From: Struthio camelus | Taxonomy: Eukaryota; Chordata; Aves; Struthioniformes; Struthionidae | Direction: 5' to 3' | DNA length: 64,000 nucleotides | Assembly (NCBI RefSeq): GCF_040807025.1 | Contig: NC_090942.1 | Coordinates: forward strand, 64,870,911-64,934,910 | Part shown: one piece after another, positions 1 to 12,000 of the stretch | How the letters are laid out: every line of letters begins with the position of its first letter | Position numbering within the stretch: position 1 is the stretch's first letter | Translations under genes and position numbers: made by a program | The notes under the pieces: model-generated | Database searches by the model: none | Told to the model about the DNA's origin: nothing | Seen by the model: only the letters and a program-made list of their open reading frames with translations

Positions 1-85
1 TAATGTTTACAGGGTCTGAGTAGAAAGACATTCCCACTGTGAAGAGGCAGATGATGGTGAAAGAGACAGGAATGAACAGGGGAAC
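1..85 (-). CDS. Transporter exon 11 (TM11), truncated by the window edge
   Basis: Acceptor CCCTAG, then 28 codons [19 protein letters not shown] and SFYSDPVNI, matching VPLFIPALFSFTCLF...LSLYSDP of xCT. The reading frame stays open to base 1. A GTAAAC hexamer at 5-10 could in principle be a donor, but xCT stays coding beyond this point, so I treat the exon as continuing off the left edge. Confidence 0.88.
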
Positions 86-3000
86 CTAGGGAAAAGAGCA
101 CAGATGACTCTCAGGAAAAACTGACTGCTGTAGCAAATTGGCATTCATATGTGCCAGCATACACTATTCACTTGTCAGTCTTAAAGAGGATAATAAAAAT
201 TCTATCTCTGCATGCTATTTCTGTACAATCAATTGCCAAAAAGTAGGATGCATAGAACGACATTTACTTGTACCACCCTTGGGAGGGCAGCCCAGCATGC
301 GCTTCTCAATAAGGTGCACACCCCTCTCAATTTTCTCGGAAGATAAACCTCACCTCGCTCACAGTGAGGCATGAGCAGGAGGAGGAAGTCTACCATATCC
401 CCACTGCTCTCTGAAGGTATTGCACCCGCGTGCATATACATGTACCAACTTGCCATTTGTGACAATTGCTGGTGGAAAGACCGAAAAAAAGAGAGTAGAA
501 CAAGCCCTTTGAAACCAGCCATTGTTTAGTTATAATGTTAAAGACTCATTTTGATCAACTTCCCTCTTGCCTGGGACTTATAGTGGCCAAAACAGGATAA
601 ATCAGGCTCTCTACCTCCATAGCTCCAGCTTTGGGAGTATGATTTTCAACCCTAAAGAAAGACCAAAGCAGCAGTCAGCACCTCAGCCTCAGTGCTATTG
701 GATGATCCAATTCATCTGGGTTATCTGAAGAGCCAATTGGAATAAATAATAATGAACAATAAAACTGTGAAACATTTCCTTAGTCTGTGGATCCAATCTC
801 AGCCAAGTCACTTCTTCACCATAACTCATAGAATAAAGGAGATCCTGATCACACCTTGGATGACAATCTCTTTTTAACAGAGATCGTATTTCAGATGCTA
901 ACCATGCGGAGTTGGAAAAGGCTGATTGCTCAAGCCATGGCTGCTATCCAGCTATCAGGCTGGCGTGCTCTTGCTGCACTCTTTCCAGTAGAGTTCCTCA
1001 GCAGGAGCGCTCCCTTCCAGGATGCCAAACAGGCACACGCTCATGTGGCACAGCTGCTGGAGAGGTGCGTGAGGGGAGTGCTTCTTTCTCTTATCGGTTT
1101 TTCTGACTATTTTTAAGTATAAAATTTATAGGTTAAGAAAGTACCAGCAGAACCACTTAAATTTATAATTTGTTCCATATAAATAAGCTAGCGTCAAAAG
1201 AAAAAAAAACTTCTTTTTCGAACACTAGAGAGCAGCACACGCACACATCACATTTATGCACTTGCTCTTTTTTGCAGCTAACTGGTCAAGTTTGAAGCGA
1301 CTATAAAAACTAGGGAGAAGGAAGGCAAAAAACAACCAAACTGACCAAAGTGCCATTATTTTCCTCACTCACCCGATCCACTTTTAGAAACTATTAAAAG
1401 CCTAAATCTCTATTTAAAACAAAATGAGGCAAAAATTACAGAAACTGAAAGCATCATCGGTGCTGCTTACTACTGTACACCCTGTAAGAGAGAAGCCTAG
1501 TTTGAAAAAGAAAACTTATGTAAAAGCTGCCTCTGGATAAATACATGACGGCAACCAGCCAACAAGTGGAAACATTCCGTGGTCTCTTCTAAAAAGTCTA
1601 TCTCCCGCAAAGACCAGGAAGAAAAATTACCCCCGGCTAAGCATCAGGTCTATCTCTGCCTGGGGAGGAGTCTTAGGAGTCATGAAAAGCGTTTCGTTCC
1701 CCCGAGTTTCTCCCCGATCGGTTGCCTGGTGCCTGTGGACTCGGAGGTTTCCTCTGCAGAAGCCAGCTGGAAGCACCACACAGACACCACGTGAAAAAGG
1801 CACAGATTCTGCATGGTTTAAGCAGAGGCCCAACAAATGCCTTCTGCAGATTATCTGGCAGTGGGAAAGGTGCCCGGAGTGCTACAAAAGCTAAGAAAGG
1901 TGCTCTAGCACCTGCTCCAGCTTCTCCTGTTGACATGAGGGGACCAGCTCCTCTCCGCGAGAGGATCACTGCACCCAGCAGTGTGCGAAGGGAGGAGCAC
2001 AAGTCACTTGAGAGGCCCAGGGAGAAGCTAGGGAAAGGCAGCATTCGAGGACAAGGCAGCCTCCAGCTGCCACCGAGGAGGAGGGATTTGAAGCCTCTTT
2101 CTTTCCCCCTCCTTCCCTCTGCCCACTTTTACTGCCTCTCATGGCTTATGGCCACAGGTACAATGAGTCCAGAACATGTCGGAGCTCTGCACATGTACAT
2201 ATGGGGCTGTGCCTCCAAGGTAAATCCCACGCTCAAAACAGTCACAGGAAACATAGTGTTCCACCAGCAACCAACCAAACAATACGTGAGCTAACAGCAC
2301 TGGCTAGCAGCTTTTTATACCCCACTGCCTTCTGTGCTCTTAGTACAACCGCAGCAGGCAAAGGTCATGCGTGGCTGCAAGCTTGCAAAGCAACTCTGTC
2401 TCCCTGCTGCAAGAGAGCAGGTACTTCTCCACGGGGCCATAAACTGCGCCATCCATTAGCTGCTGATAGCCGGCTGCTGAATAAAAAGTTTCATGTTATG
2501 TACCTGCGTGCTGTGCATAGCCTCAGGGCCTGCAGCACTTGCACACAAGCTGCAGTACGCTATACAATATATTTGTGACAGGAGACAATTCTCCGTAAGG
2601 CTTAAGCCTGGTTTTCTCCTAGGATCTCTTTGTCAATTACTCCTTTCCCCCAAGCCTGAGGTCATTCTCCTCCTTCTCAGCTGAAGCTGACGCTTATCTA
2701 CCACTGAAATAACATCCAGGCAAGGCACCCTCCTTGCCAACCCATGAGATTGGGTCTTGTCTTTCTTGCATCTCCCAGGTCCCAGCCTGATACTCTTTCC
2801 TCTAGAGCAAGCTGCCATCTTATAGCTATGACGGGTAACACACCATGCAGAACTGGTTTTATAGTTCTGTACAGTTTTACAGTTGCTCCAGCCCCAAGAG
2901 CTCTCCACATGCCTTTCTGACCAGTAGGAATCGAGACCCCTCAGAATCTAAATGCAATCAGGGCCACATATTACTCCAATTCTTAACAAATCAGAGCGAG

Positions 3001-6000
3001 CAAGACATGACGACCTGCATGTTCCTGATCTGTACATGTGCACCATGCATTACCTTGAATGGGCTGTGCAGCTCCGGGTGGCGGTAGCGATGGACGATGA
3101 GCCCAAGGGTGGCTAATCCTATGAAGAGCCATCGGGAAAAGCTGAAGAAGTTCATTAAATGGTAGATATCTCCGATACACACCATGGCAGTAACCAAAGG
3201 GAACTGAGCATTGTGAAGATGAAATACAGTCATTAAAGCCTTACTGCAGATCTCGAACTGGAAAGGGTAATATGGATCATCTCCTCAACCCCCCCCCCCC
3301 AACAATCACAGGCAGCTACTTCATGGCCCCAACATTTCAAAGGTTACAGTACACTTTACAAAACACAGTCACAGACCAAAGGCTTGTGGTGAAAGGTCTA
3401 AATACACAATTACGATGTGCTACAGAACAGACCAATGGAGATCAACAGCATCTTTGGGGGTCTGTGTCCTAGGCACGGCAATTAAAACATGCATGATCCA
3501 GAAGCCCGTGCTGCCAGTCAGCAGTAGCCAGGCAGCCCTGGAGCTTTGGGATACAGAAGTAGTGAAATGCCACATGAGGGGCATTCTAATTTATCTTCCA
3601 AAAGCTGGGGTTGTAAACAAAGGGAGTGTGCAAGACTATATATAAAGATATTGCTAAGTTTCAGCAGGTCAGCCAAACCGCAACAGGCACTGCAGCACTG
3701 TCAGACTGGAGCTGAACCATTGCTAGCAGAAAAAAAAAAAAAAGCAAAACTGAGAGGATCTCCGCAAATGTATTTTCCTTGTATTTCCACCACATCCGGG
3801 AACTTCAGTTTCCCAAATAGCTGAAGCCTGGGAGAGATGCTTTCATAGGATAATACTGAGCAGCAACTGTGGCAGATGATAGGAACAATAATTTTAAAGA
3901 ATATGTCCAAGGCAATGAGCCAGGGAGACTGATGTAGTGGGTTCAGATCCCACTAATGGCATATGTGGACTTCCTAGTGTGCAGCCAGTTCCAATAGTCC
4001 ATCATCTTTATTTTTTGGAGGTTGAGGTAGTGTCTTAACTCCCTTTAAAACTCATGAGCTTCTCCAGGCTTTGCAGATTGCCAGATAAAATGAGAAAGCC
4101 AATACTGCAAGAATAGAGCAAGTCAAACAGCCAGACCTCCTTACCATTAACATGACAGCAGGAAGAGGTGTATGCCTTCGAATATGGATCATAGAGAAGA
4201 GAGGAGGCCACTGTCCTTCTCTTGAAGCCACAAACAGAGTCCTAGGAAGAGACAGGGAGCCCTAAGCTCCAGCGTCCTACATTCACACTAGAAAATGAAA
4301 AGATCCGTTCCTGGACCGATCTAAGACCACTGCACCCCTACCCACCAGCACACACCGGCTTTCTAAGGTCACAGTTCTGCCCTTAGCCAGATGTTTGAGG
4401 GAAATTTGGAAAAACAAAACAAACAAAGAAAAAACCAACACAAACAAAGACAAACAAGGTTGAATTCCCATAGTTCTCCCAGGACCAGTTAGTTCTGTGC
4501 AGCACAAGATCCACCAGCGGCATCACTGGCAGCATCCCCTTGGCTGACCCACTAGCAGAGACCTTTGAGCAAGTCCAAAGTGACCATGAGTGAATTCAGC
4601 CTAGAAACAGAAGCAGGGAAGTTTCTTGCCATCAGAGAGGGAATTAGCCTTTCCAGTAGGAAGTAAAGGAGTCACAAACCTCAAGTCATTATAAGAGAGG
4701 CTGGTGAGCCTATGAAGGGATTGTCACTCTTGATGCCCATAACAACAGGGGACTGGGCTCAAGACACAGGAGGCCCTGGTAGGCCTATCACAGCAGCAGC
4801 TGCAGACCAGGAATAAAAAATACATATATTTAAAAATAAATAAGCAAATAAATAAATAGCAAGGTTTTCAAGTGACAGGGGGTTTTCAAGCCTCTGGCCA
4901 GCAGTTGGAAAACAGATTTTAGCGTGCTCCAGAGAAGCCAGCTACACATAGGCCCAGCTACAGAATGGCAGCCGAGAGCTCCTTGCCCCCATCCCTCCTT
5001 TGAATCATGGAAGGGCAATTAAGGGGAAAGCATTATATCCAATTTCATGAATTTAATCTCCGCAAACATACCATGCCAGAGCATCAGCTGGACTGGAGCA
5101 GAGCCCAAAGCAGCTGGGGCATGAGTGTAAAACTGGTTTTATTGCAGCCTCTGTGATTTTGCAGGAGTGTGCCTGGCCAGCAGCCAGGGAGGCCCTATCA
5201 CCATTTATATGGCCTTTTTGCAGTGATTATGTTAATGACACCAGGACAAGGGAGAGAAGGATGATAGGGGCACAGGGAAACTCTGTGCTGCCCAGAGACT
5301 TACCATGCTCAAAGAAAGTCACTATACCTAGAGGAGCTAAAGCAAAGGATTCTCCACACTGCATTTAATACTGGACTTGAAAGTAGTGAATTGAATAAAT
5401 CATTAGCTCTTGCAGTAGGAAACATCCTTTTCGTATCTACTGATTTGCCCTTTTGCAGTCAAAGCCATGAAACAGAACTGGCTCCAGAGAGTGCTCAGCT
5501 CCTCAGGACCAGACGGACACGCCCCTTCTGCGTGAGCTCTGCCCCTCTCCAATTTCAAGACTCCCAAAAGGACATGCAGCTTAGTAGCCAGTAGCGCTGC
5601 CAAGATGTTTTTCTATGGAACAAGGTTATTATTATAGCTATAGTATGATTTGTTGAGCCTAGGCTATTGCTTTAGGAATGGCTTGGTCCTGATAGCATTC
5701 CACTGAACTCAAAGTAAAGTTCTCGAGGGAGCATTTGCCTTTGGCCAGAGATCCTCAAAACAGAGGGATCCTCTGCCCTGGAGCAGAGCAGCTGAGCTGA
5801 CCTAACAAAAAACGACTCAATTTTACTGAGCAACTGCCAAGGTCAACACTGGAATCACTGACGTTTCACTTGGATTTAAACTGAAGAGGTATGCAAGGGA
5901 GATAGAAACCTTGCTTTATAACCAGCTCTAGATAGCAATGTCTAGACCTGGCCACAAGAGGAAAGGATAGACTGTTAGATAGCCGACAGCAATTGTCCTG

Positions 6001-9000
6001 TAGTTTACCTCTCGGGAGTCAAAGGCCCTATTTCTCCCCAGGAGGGGCTAAAATGCCATCAAGAGGACATGCAGTTACACAGCTTACTGGTGCTTTCCCC
6101 TGTGATTCAGTAAGCAAAAAAGGTAACAAATTCTTAGGAATCTGACCTTGAAAATGTAAAGATTCCTCCGTTCATTGTTCCAAAGCAGGACAGCGCAACA
6201 AGGACAGGGACCACTGAGATAAGACTTTTGAAGGCTCGCTGCACAAAACTCTGGAAGAAGAGCAAACGACTTCTGAAATATGTGATGATCTCTTATGACA
6301 TCAGATTCAAGAGAAGTAACTGCAGAAACCATGACTGAAGGAACAGAATATGAATCTTACCTTTTCTACTGTCATCTCCAGTTTCTTTTTCGTTATCTTT
6401 TAGGTAAGATTAGAAGAAGCTACTATTGTCCAATAATCCAGAGAAATGACAAAGCAGAAGGTCATTCTATTAGGAAAACCATTTCCTAAATACTTGCCAC
6501 GACCATCCTTTCAATACACGTTGGTCACACTGAAGATAGATAGCAATTGGGGCAACAACTCACCACAGCAACAGCTGGAGATGCCAGAACATCTTGTGTC
6601 CCTAGGACCGTGTAATAGGAAATGTTGGTGAGCATATACCCCACAACTACAGTGATCACGGACACTATCACAGCCAGTGGGATATTTCTACAAAAGAGAG
6701 AAGAGAGAGATACAACAAACAAACCGTTATCCCTCTGTTATTCATCATACCCCTGCAGAGTGCAGCCGGCGTTCGTTAGAAGAACCCACAGACATTTTTC
6801 CTTAATTCCTAATATTCGGACAAGCTAATGTACTTCAGAGGCTGACAACACAAGATTCACGTGCTTATCCTTGCCTTACCTTTCAGGTCTGATCAATTCT
6901 TCACGCACAAAGCTAGTCTGAAACCTGCACGGTAGAGGAAGATAAGGAGAGAGTTTGAATCTTGACTCAAACACCAATCTGCTGCCCCTAAAGTGTTCTC
7001 AGATCTCACCTACCAGCCTGAATATGCAAACATCCCTGCATAAAAAGCCAAGGGCAGCTTATCCAAAACCAGTGACTGTCTGTCAAAGGCATCCTGGAAG
7101 TTTTCCGTGTGGCCTGCACAAGAGAGAAACAAAGAATAGAGAGGAGGGAAACATGAGAAACAGGCTTCCATCCCATGGGTTAACATCCCTTGTACCTCTT
7201 GTCCAACCCTGGGAAAAACGTTTGCAACTTCTTTGTACTTAGATATTCAGATTCATTTCATTGCTTTAAATTGCAGTGCTGTGCTGCAATGTTTACTTCA
7301 TAAACAGTGACGGAATAAATCTATCTCCCATCCAGCTATGAGAGAAATTTCAGAAATTTCATTCAGGCTGTTTTTTTTTTTTTCTTCTCCAGATAGTGTC
7401 TGCTGTGGAAACAGGAGATCATGGAGACAAGGCGACCTAAGTTGTCCTCTTCTTTCTTTGGGCCCAAAACTAATTCACTGGGTTCACACACACACACAAG
7501 CAGCTGGATGCACGCTCTTTTTTGATGTTGTGCAGCCAACGAAGCAGCTAATTCAACTCTTGCTGTGCCACCTCCTGACTCTTCTGCAAGAGCGCTGACC
7601 CCAGCCTCATGCTGTGCAGAGCATGGGAACCAAGGGATGGAGGAGGGAGCACAAGGAGTGGAAACAGCCACCCTGGGACATTGCTGCAGGAAAACACGCT
7701 TCCTCACCGCCTCTTCCAACCATCAATACACTGCCCGGCAGGAGGAGAAACCAAAGAGACAGAGAGAAAGAAGGAGATCAGATGAAGATCCCATTTTACT
7801 AAATCCTCCAATTTTCAGAAAAGTGGTCTGCTTGAAAAAAAAAACGGACCAACACTGAGAAGTGGAAGGGAAATGGTTTGTTTTACAAAGCCATGCTTGT
7901 TCAATAAAAATCAAAGTCAAGATTTTGGATGTTAGCCACATTTTATCAACCAAGGTTTGTTAAGATTTCTTTAGAAGTAAAAGGCGTGGAGCTCACGTAG
8001 CTGGGCTTCAGCAGGAAAGGGATGAAATGGCACAGAGCACATGGAGAGAATCAGACACTTCTACTAAGGTGCCTCTGTAAGGAGTTCTTCAATAAGATTT
8101 AGGCATCCAGACTTGAAGCCAAAGAAGAAGTAATGGCAGAGGAAAAGACAAGAGCATAACCAATGAAAGTAGCATCAGAAAGGGGAACAAAGCAAACCTG
8201 GATTTAAAAACAAGCAAAAAAATGTAGTCGGAAGGAAGATAGATTTGAAGAAAATTAAACCAAAAAAAGGAAATGGGACTACTAGGGTAGGTTTTTATAT
8301 TCTAAAACAACTGCTGATAAGTGATGGTACATAAAAAGGATTGATTGTCCACAGTGTATCAATGAATGATTTACAATCCCCCATGAGTCACATGAAATAC
8401 AGCCTGTCATACTGGGGTCTCACAGTGAATTCTCTCTCCAGATGTCACCACCACTTATCCTCCTCATCAGAGGAGTGTGCCAGGGCTCCAGATTGTCATT
8501 CGAAGGCATTCCTAACAATAATGGCTCAGGATTTCTGGCTGCAGGGCAGTCCTTCAGTTCAGATGGGTTGCCAGCCTGAGGGGATTTTTACATGTTCAAA
8601 GAAGCCAGCTTCAGACATGAGAAAGAAACATGAATGTTCAGACCAGTGCCTTTGTTGTTTCCTTTGCAGAAGGTAATAGCATGAAGACAGAGCAGGCTTC
8701 ATCCCTTGAGTACGAATGTCATGGGCTTTTATATAAAAATAAGGCTTGGATTAAAGCCAGCACCCTGGGTGTCACTCCCAGAAGATACCACTGGTAGGTT
8801 TTTTTTCCTCTGAATGTGAGCATGCAATCCAGCATGAGTCAATTGTAAGTTTACTAAGCTACTGTCTATTTCCATTGAGAGGTAAGATGCATAAGCTTAA
8901 GCTACAGAATGGTTAGAGGTGCAATTACCAGGGCTTAGCTGATGGTTGGTAACTCGTTACATATCTGTAACTGGCTCAAGTCACTGCGGGATGCTGTCAC

Positions 9001-12000
9001 ATATCCCTGATGTCCATCTGATTCATGTTTGTTGGAAAGGACTTCGAGCCAAGCTGAAAACAGGCTAGTCTTACACTGAAAGAAGTCTTTCCCCAGAGAA
9101 ATGCACCTGTATTATTCTGGGTAGACTCACAGAGTCTCCTGCGATAGAGGGCAGACTCACTTTTCCTGGAATCGCTTTGGAGAAAGCACAGCCCAGGTAG
9201 GTGCACTAGCCTCAGCGCAGTAACACAGCTCAGGTTTCAGACTTAGGCTAGTTCACATCAGTGGGCAGGCAGAGAAAGCTCCTGCCAGCAAACATGGTAC
9301 CACACGTCACTAAGGACAGCAGAGCTACCCTGCTATGAACTGATAAATGCCACCCCGTGCAGACATCTCATGAACAAGCACCCTTCCTGCTTCAGTCACA
9401 CTGAGCACGCATACCTTGGGCCAGAAGCATCATCCCTGGCATGATGATGAGCGCAAGAGCCAGGAGTTTGATGAAGGAGAGAGCCGTCTGCACCCAGGCA
9501 CTCCAGGTGACACTCCAGGAATTAAGGGTGAGGACCGTGTCTGGAGAGGAGACCACATTGCTACAGCCATAGTCGGAGTTCAATACATGCAGGAAGAAGT
9601 ACAGTAATGCTCCCTGCTCTAGGGACGCAAGAGAGAAGGCTATGTCTTTACAGGGAGGACATTCTGAGCAACAGATGTCAGAAAGGATTAAAGGTATGGC
9701 CCAGCATATAACATTTGAAGGGGAAGCTGAGATACGCTCCTAAAAGCAACCAGGAGCCTGGTTCCTGCTGGGTGATCCACACCTGTCTGGGAGAAACACA
9801 TCAGTTTGCAGGGACATCTCAGCAGCAGCACATCACAGCCCAGAACAGGACAGGAGAGCTTCATGTGCTGAATGAACCAGGCAAGGAGTCCAAAAGCTTG
9901 ATCCTTATGCCCTCAAACCGGGTGGAGTTTGCACCATTGTGTGTGCATCATTTCTCCTTCCGTGCTTGGCACGGTCCCCTCAGAGGCTCCCCTGACACCC
10001 TCCCGTCAGTGATCAATGCTGAGCCCCCAGTACTGGTGGGCCGCAATGCTCTCCAATCTCACCACTCGCCTCGCTCCCCACCACTTGCATGGTGGCCACA
10101 GGGATGGATGACTGAGGGGACCATTCTCTCTTCTTCTACAGGGGCCCTAAACCAGTACCTTGGATCAGGAAGCTTTGAGTGACCGGGGAGGTAACATAGG
10201 GTCTCAATTCCACAGCGCTCCCGAAAGATGACGCCCAATCGGCACCTCTGGTCTGTGGCAGAGAAGCTCTGCTCTCTCCAAGACTGGCCACCAGCATTAA
10301 AGTTTGTACTTACAGTATCCCAGGAGAGACACAAGCTTCACAGCAGGGAGAGGGGCCGCACAAGGGGCAAAAAAAGGCTCCAACATGTAACGTCCGAATG
10401 CCAAAGACACCACAGCACTGTTGGCAGGCCTGGAAAGGGGAACCAATTCACAGAGTCACATGGTGGTCTGCAAATGGCCAGAACAGCCTAGGTTAAAAAA
10501 CATAGCATGATGAAAAACTGCCCACAACTCAGGAAACATGGAGGGAAGGAAGGTTCTCCACCCAAATGAATCCTGTTCTCCCACACACAAGATGCATTGC
10601 GGTATAGTCTCCTTTGTAGCTTTTTTCAGTAAATGGTTTAGAATCACATGCTGCAAAAAGCTTAAATCTAAACTTGAAATCAAGAGCAAAAGTTGAGATT
10701 AATCACACTGAGCGATACAGTGTGGTTCACATGTCCTGCTTCATCTCAGCTGACATGAAGGATGCAGGTTACTGTGAGGGGAGGACTTTCTTCTTCTTTG
10801 ATGTAAATAAATAAATAAATACAAGTCATTTACAGTTTTCTAAAGTATTATTTAACTCAGGGCTAAGGCAGAAAGTTTTCTGCACAGGCGAACCTGAGAA
10901 AGTTTAACAATAAAAACAGAAGATCTGAAATAAACCTGGCATCTACTCTCAATCACCGAAAAATATCACGGCCCTTGGAGCATATCAGCTGTCTGGGCAC
11001 AAGAGAGATATTTTTCAAATACAGATTACATTGAACACATGTAGCTATTGAGTCATTTTGTCTTCTTCCTTTCATCACTGGAAACCTTTAAAAGTAATTC
11101 ATACTGTACTTTTTCCTCTAAAAAAATACCTAGATTTTTACCTGGCACCATAACTTTTTTTGAAGTCTTCACAGCAACTAGCAAAAGGCAAACCAACAAA
11201 CACAATGTCTTACCTAATAGCAAAAAACTCTGCCCACAGAAATAAGAAACTTGGCAGAGGCCCTAGTGTCTCCAGTATATAGATATAATGTCCTCCAGAC
11301 TTGGTGATTCTTGTTCCAAGCTCTGCATAACTCAAGGCACCTGCAAAAGTTTGGGTAGAAATGAATCAAGTAAATCATTCTGCGATTCCTGTGGAACTTT
11401 TCAAGGACTGAAAATTTGGATTTTCAATTTGTAAATTGTTTAAAATAAGTAGTAGATTAAAGGGAGAAAAAAGGGGGAGGGGGTATTTTTTAAAGCATAA
11501 GCACTTTTCTTCCCTATTTTTGTATGCCAGTATTTCAAAGTATGTTCTTTTTTCTGTCAGAAGGAAAGAAATTGTATATTTTCAGATTAATGATATAACT
11601 TTTCCACAGAAGTTTATCTGAAAAAGTGTGTCAAAGAAAGTTTGCGCTGCACTACAAAAGATTTCCTTTAAAAAACTCTTGGATGTTCAGGTTCTTTCAT
11701 TTGTCCTCATAATTAGATCACAATAACAGTGCTTGCAAAGTCATTTATAGCAGCTCAGCTGACAGACAGTAACTTAACTGATCATTTCAATCATGTTTTT
11801 GATCATGGACCATGTTCCTCTGTCCTTATCTTGTGCCTTAGGATGAATCTCTTTCTTCATTCAAAGATACCTAGACAAAAGACCTGGAGAGACCTCTGAG
11901 AGAAAAGAATTGCCACCTAAAGAAAAAAAAAACACCCCGCTACCGCAGAGCATAGGAAACTTCTCAGAAAGAGGTTCAGCATTTCTCCTCTCATGTGCTC

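Noticed and set aside
5..10. GTAAAC as a donor ending transporter exon 11
   Set aside because: It is a weak match to the donor consensus, and xCT stays coding through this position. The open frame continues to the edge.
1722..2294. 190-residue plus-strand open frame, the longest in the window
   Set aside because: It lies inside a transporter intron, has low-complexity, compositionally biased translation, overlaps other long frames on both strands, and resembles no family. The length is expected by chance in a G+C-richer patch.
9715..10182. 155-residue plus-strand open frame
   Set aside because: It lies in the intron between transporter exons 3 and 4, on the opposite strand, and shows no recognisable protein features.
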